Source: DYJE01 sp964637565
GTDB lineage: Bacteria > Desulfobacterota > Desulfobacteria > Desulfobacterales > Desulfolunaceae
DNA length: 64,000 nucleotides
Direction: 5' to 3'
NCBI GenBank assembly: GCA_964637565.1
Contig: CAZWTY010000002.1
Location: 1-64,000, forward strand
Positions 62,619 through 64,000 of this stretch are shown one piece after another. The translations under genes were made by a program, and so were the position numbers. The notes below the pieces were generated by a model. It had not been told where the DNA came from. It saw nothing but the letters and a program-made list of their open reading frames with translations, and did not search any database. Position 1 is the first letter of the stretch; each line of letters opens with the position of its first letter.

Positions 62619-63599
62619 TCACACGATTTTTCTTGCAATGATTTTCTGATTCGACGTCTGGCAGCCCAAAAACCGGGCCAGGAGATCCACGCCGGTGAAG
62701 ACCGCCAGAAGCGCGGGATTCCGGTCGCTGACCCATCCGGCCAGGCGGTTTTTCCGGTCATCTTTTCCGAACCCGTGGAAAAGCAGAGCGTGAACGCTGA
62801 AAATCCAGATGATGGGCGCCAGCAGATCGTTCTGGACGATCACGTCAAGCCCTGCCCGTTCCATCAGGTACCGGAGATCCCGGCGTCCGAACAGATGGAG
62901 ATGTCTTGGGAAATAGTAGCCGCCCCAGAACGATTGCCGGAACAAACGGCGGTCGTAGCCTCCGGGATTCGGGGTTTCGATGCTGACGTATCCCCCGGGT
63001 TTAAGGGCGGCCGACAGTTTTTCCATCACGGCCACCGGGTCTGCCACATGCTCGATCACCTGGTTCATGATGATCAGGTCGAACCGTTCCAGTCCCAGCT
63101 CCGCCTGCTCCACCGAAACGCCCCGGACCGCGATGCCCATGGCCGAACATCGGGCCGCCGCGCCTTGGGGAAGCGCCATGTCGAGTCCTGAGATTTCAAG
63201 ACCGGGATACCTGCGTTTCAGATCCATCAGAAGAGACCCGTCGCCGCAGCCCACCTCGAGAACCGAGGCCCTGCCGGACAGAAGCGGCCTGAAAAACCGG
63301 AGGCGCCGGTTGATTACCAGGGACTTGAACCTGGCGATCAGCCGGGACCTGCCCGTGGTGTGACGGCCGGAGAGGGTGTAGTAGTCCGAAGGATAGGCCA
63401 GGTGGAGTGTTCTGTCGGAGGGCCTGGGGTTCAGGTACACATGGCCGCAGGCCGAGCATTGCACGAATGTGAACACCCGGTCCGATGTCCTGTACTCGTA
63501 ATCCCCGCCTTTGGCGAAAAACCCGGACGTGCCGCAGCCGCAGAGGACGCAGGCCGTATCCACACATTCATAGTCATATGACCTGGTTCGGGCTGTCAT
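62619..63599 (-). CDS. Class I SAM-dependent methyltransferase with N-terminal zinc ribbon
   Basis: A 326-residue protein. The N-terminal region has a Cys cluster (CVLCGCGTSG and QCSACGHVYLNPRP) like that of methyltransferases acting on polysaccharides or lipids. The SAM-binding motif VLEVGCGDGSLLMDL follows, then IMNQVIEHVADPVAVMEKLS, and a C-terminal hydrophobic tail near residues 265-300. It overlaps the upstream radical-SAM gene by four bases (ATGA), so the two probably act in one modification step. The substrate is unknown. Confidence 0.9.
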   Translation of the reverse strand: MTARTRSYDYECVDTACVLCGCGTSGFFAKGGDYEYRTSDRVFTFVQCSACGHVYLNPRPSDRTLHLAYPSDYYTLSGRHTTGRSRLIARFKSLVINRRLRFFRPLLSGRASVLEVGCGDGSLLMDLKRRYPGLEISGLDMALPQGAAARCSAMGIAVRGVSVEQAELGLERFDLIIMNQVIEHVADPVAVMEKLSAALKPGGYVSIETPNPGGYDRRLFRQSFWGGYYFPRHLHLFGRRDLRYLMERAGLDVIVQNDLLAPIIWIFSVHALLFHGFGKDDRKNRLAGWVSDRNPALLAVFTGVDLLARFLGCQTSNQKIIARKIV

Positions 63600-64000
63600 G
63601 TCGCGCCTCCCTTGTCCGGGGGCAGAAGCATCTCCGGGAATATGTCCCGGCAGTCGGCGGGAAGGTCATTAGGTTTCATGGCCAGAAGTCTTGAAAACAC
63701 CTGACGGTGAAACGCCCTGTCTTCCGCCGCCACACAGATCCGGGGATAGCCTGAAAAAAAAGACACGCCCCGCATTCTTTGCACAATGTCCCCCAAAGGT
63801 TCCTGCCTCACATTCCCGAAGGTCACATGGATGAACGGACAGGGAAGCACCTCGCCGTCAGCTGTGATGTACACTTTTTCCGTGGCCGCAGGGCAGCCCC
63901 TGGCGTTTCTTCCCGGCTCATGGTCCGTGGATGTGGCCGGGTAACGGCGGAGAAGGTCCGTGAGGAAGGCCCTGTCCTCCTCTTCCAGGATCACACGGTC
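63596..64000 (-). CDS. Radical-SAM/SPASM-type protein, 3' end only
   Basis: Open to the window edge, so only the last 134 or so codons are seen; the start lies beyond 64000. The visible part carries a SPASM-like cysteine region: ARGCPAATEKVYITADGEVL, then CPFIHVTFGNVRQEPLGDI, with more cysteines in ICVAAEDR and DCRDIF. SPASM domains hold auxiliary Fe-S clusters in radical-SAM enzymes that modify peptides or cofactors. The radical-SAM CxxxCxxC motif is outside the window. The next gene is the methyltransferase, overlapping by four bases. Confidence 0.75.
   Translation of the reverse strand, partial: DRVILEEEDRAFLTDLLRRYPATSTDHEPGRNARGCPAATEKVYITADGEVLPCPFIHVTFGNVRQEPLGDIVQRMRGVSFFSGYPRICVAAEDRAFHRQVFSRLLAMKPNDLPADCRDIFPEMLLPPDKGGAT

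Overview
The window looks like chromosomal DNA of a sulfate-reducing, strictly anaerobic member of the Desulfobacterota (Desulfobacterales-like). The evidence is a DsrC with both redox cysteines, an HdrA/Flx-type electron-bifurcating locus, a 1169-residue pyruvate:ferredoxin oxidoreductase, indolepyruvate:ferredoxin oxidoreductase, rubrerythrin and a siroheme-decarboxylase subunit. Two genes carry in-frame UGA codons at positions where relatives have cysteine, so the organism very probably makes selenocysteine. No rRNA, tRNA, CRISPR array, prophage or insertion sequence was recognised.

Layout. 0-13 kb: an iron alcohol dehydrogenase with a divergent AraC regulator; a Fur/PerR-type regulator with rubrerythrin and a PerR-like operator; a MoxR-DUF58-transglutaminase operon; small basic proteins; an RNase II-type nuclease; a MASE2 hybrid histidine kinase coupled to a DUF4390 protein. 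13-19 kb: a YefM-YoeB toxin-antitoxin pair, iorBA, a periplasmic binding protein and miaA. 19-26 kb: the core of the window, hdrA(Sec)-flxD(Sec)-flxC-like-flxB-like-flxA-like, followed by dsrC with its own promoter-like sequence and a strong terminator. 26-37 kb: YjbQ, an Ahb-type siroheme decarboxylase subunit, a nitrilase-family amidohydrolase, two PilT-like ATPases with a zinc-ribbon/degenerate receiver protein, DivIVA, YggT, proC, a monoacylglycerol-lipase-like hydrolase, glpK and an HDOD protein. 37-46 kb: a flippase, a Cys-cluster protein, nifJ and two outer-membrane-type proteins, separated by gaps carrying palindromic and CGATAG-type repeats. 46-62 kb: a long plus-strand run with an MFS transporter, two GNAT/anti-sigma-like proteins and an aminotransferase; a xanthine-dehydrogenase-family molybdoenzyme with a MocA-like maturation protein; a STAS/RsbW/RsbU-like partner-switching set with a DUF3089 lipoprotein and an NMT1-type binding protein; an ankyrin protein and a MaoC-like protein. 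62-64 kb: a second YoeB module, a decayed DUF2442-like gene, a methyltransferase and the 3' end of a radical-SAM/SPASM gene cut by the window edge.

How the genes work together. The most interesting unit is the selenoprotein Hdr-Flx locus. Its subunits suggest that NAD(P)H oxidation (FlxA-like) is coupled through Fe-S subunits and FlxD to a large HdrA-type flavoprotein. HdrB and HdrC are not encoded beside it. DsrC, the expected thiol/disulfide partner of Hdr-like complexes in sulfate reducers, lies directly downstream. Each UGA is followed, at almost the same distance, by a short hairpin that fits a bacterial SECIS. The cofactors used nearby (ferredoxin from NifJ and IorAB, siroheme-derived heme from Ahb) fit the same energy metabolism. 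The partner-switching genes at 55.6-60.5 kb have no sigma factor beside them, so their output is not visible here.
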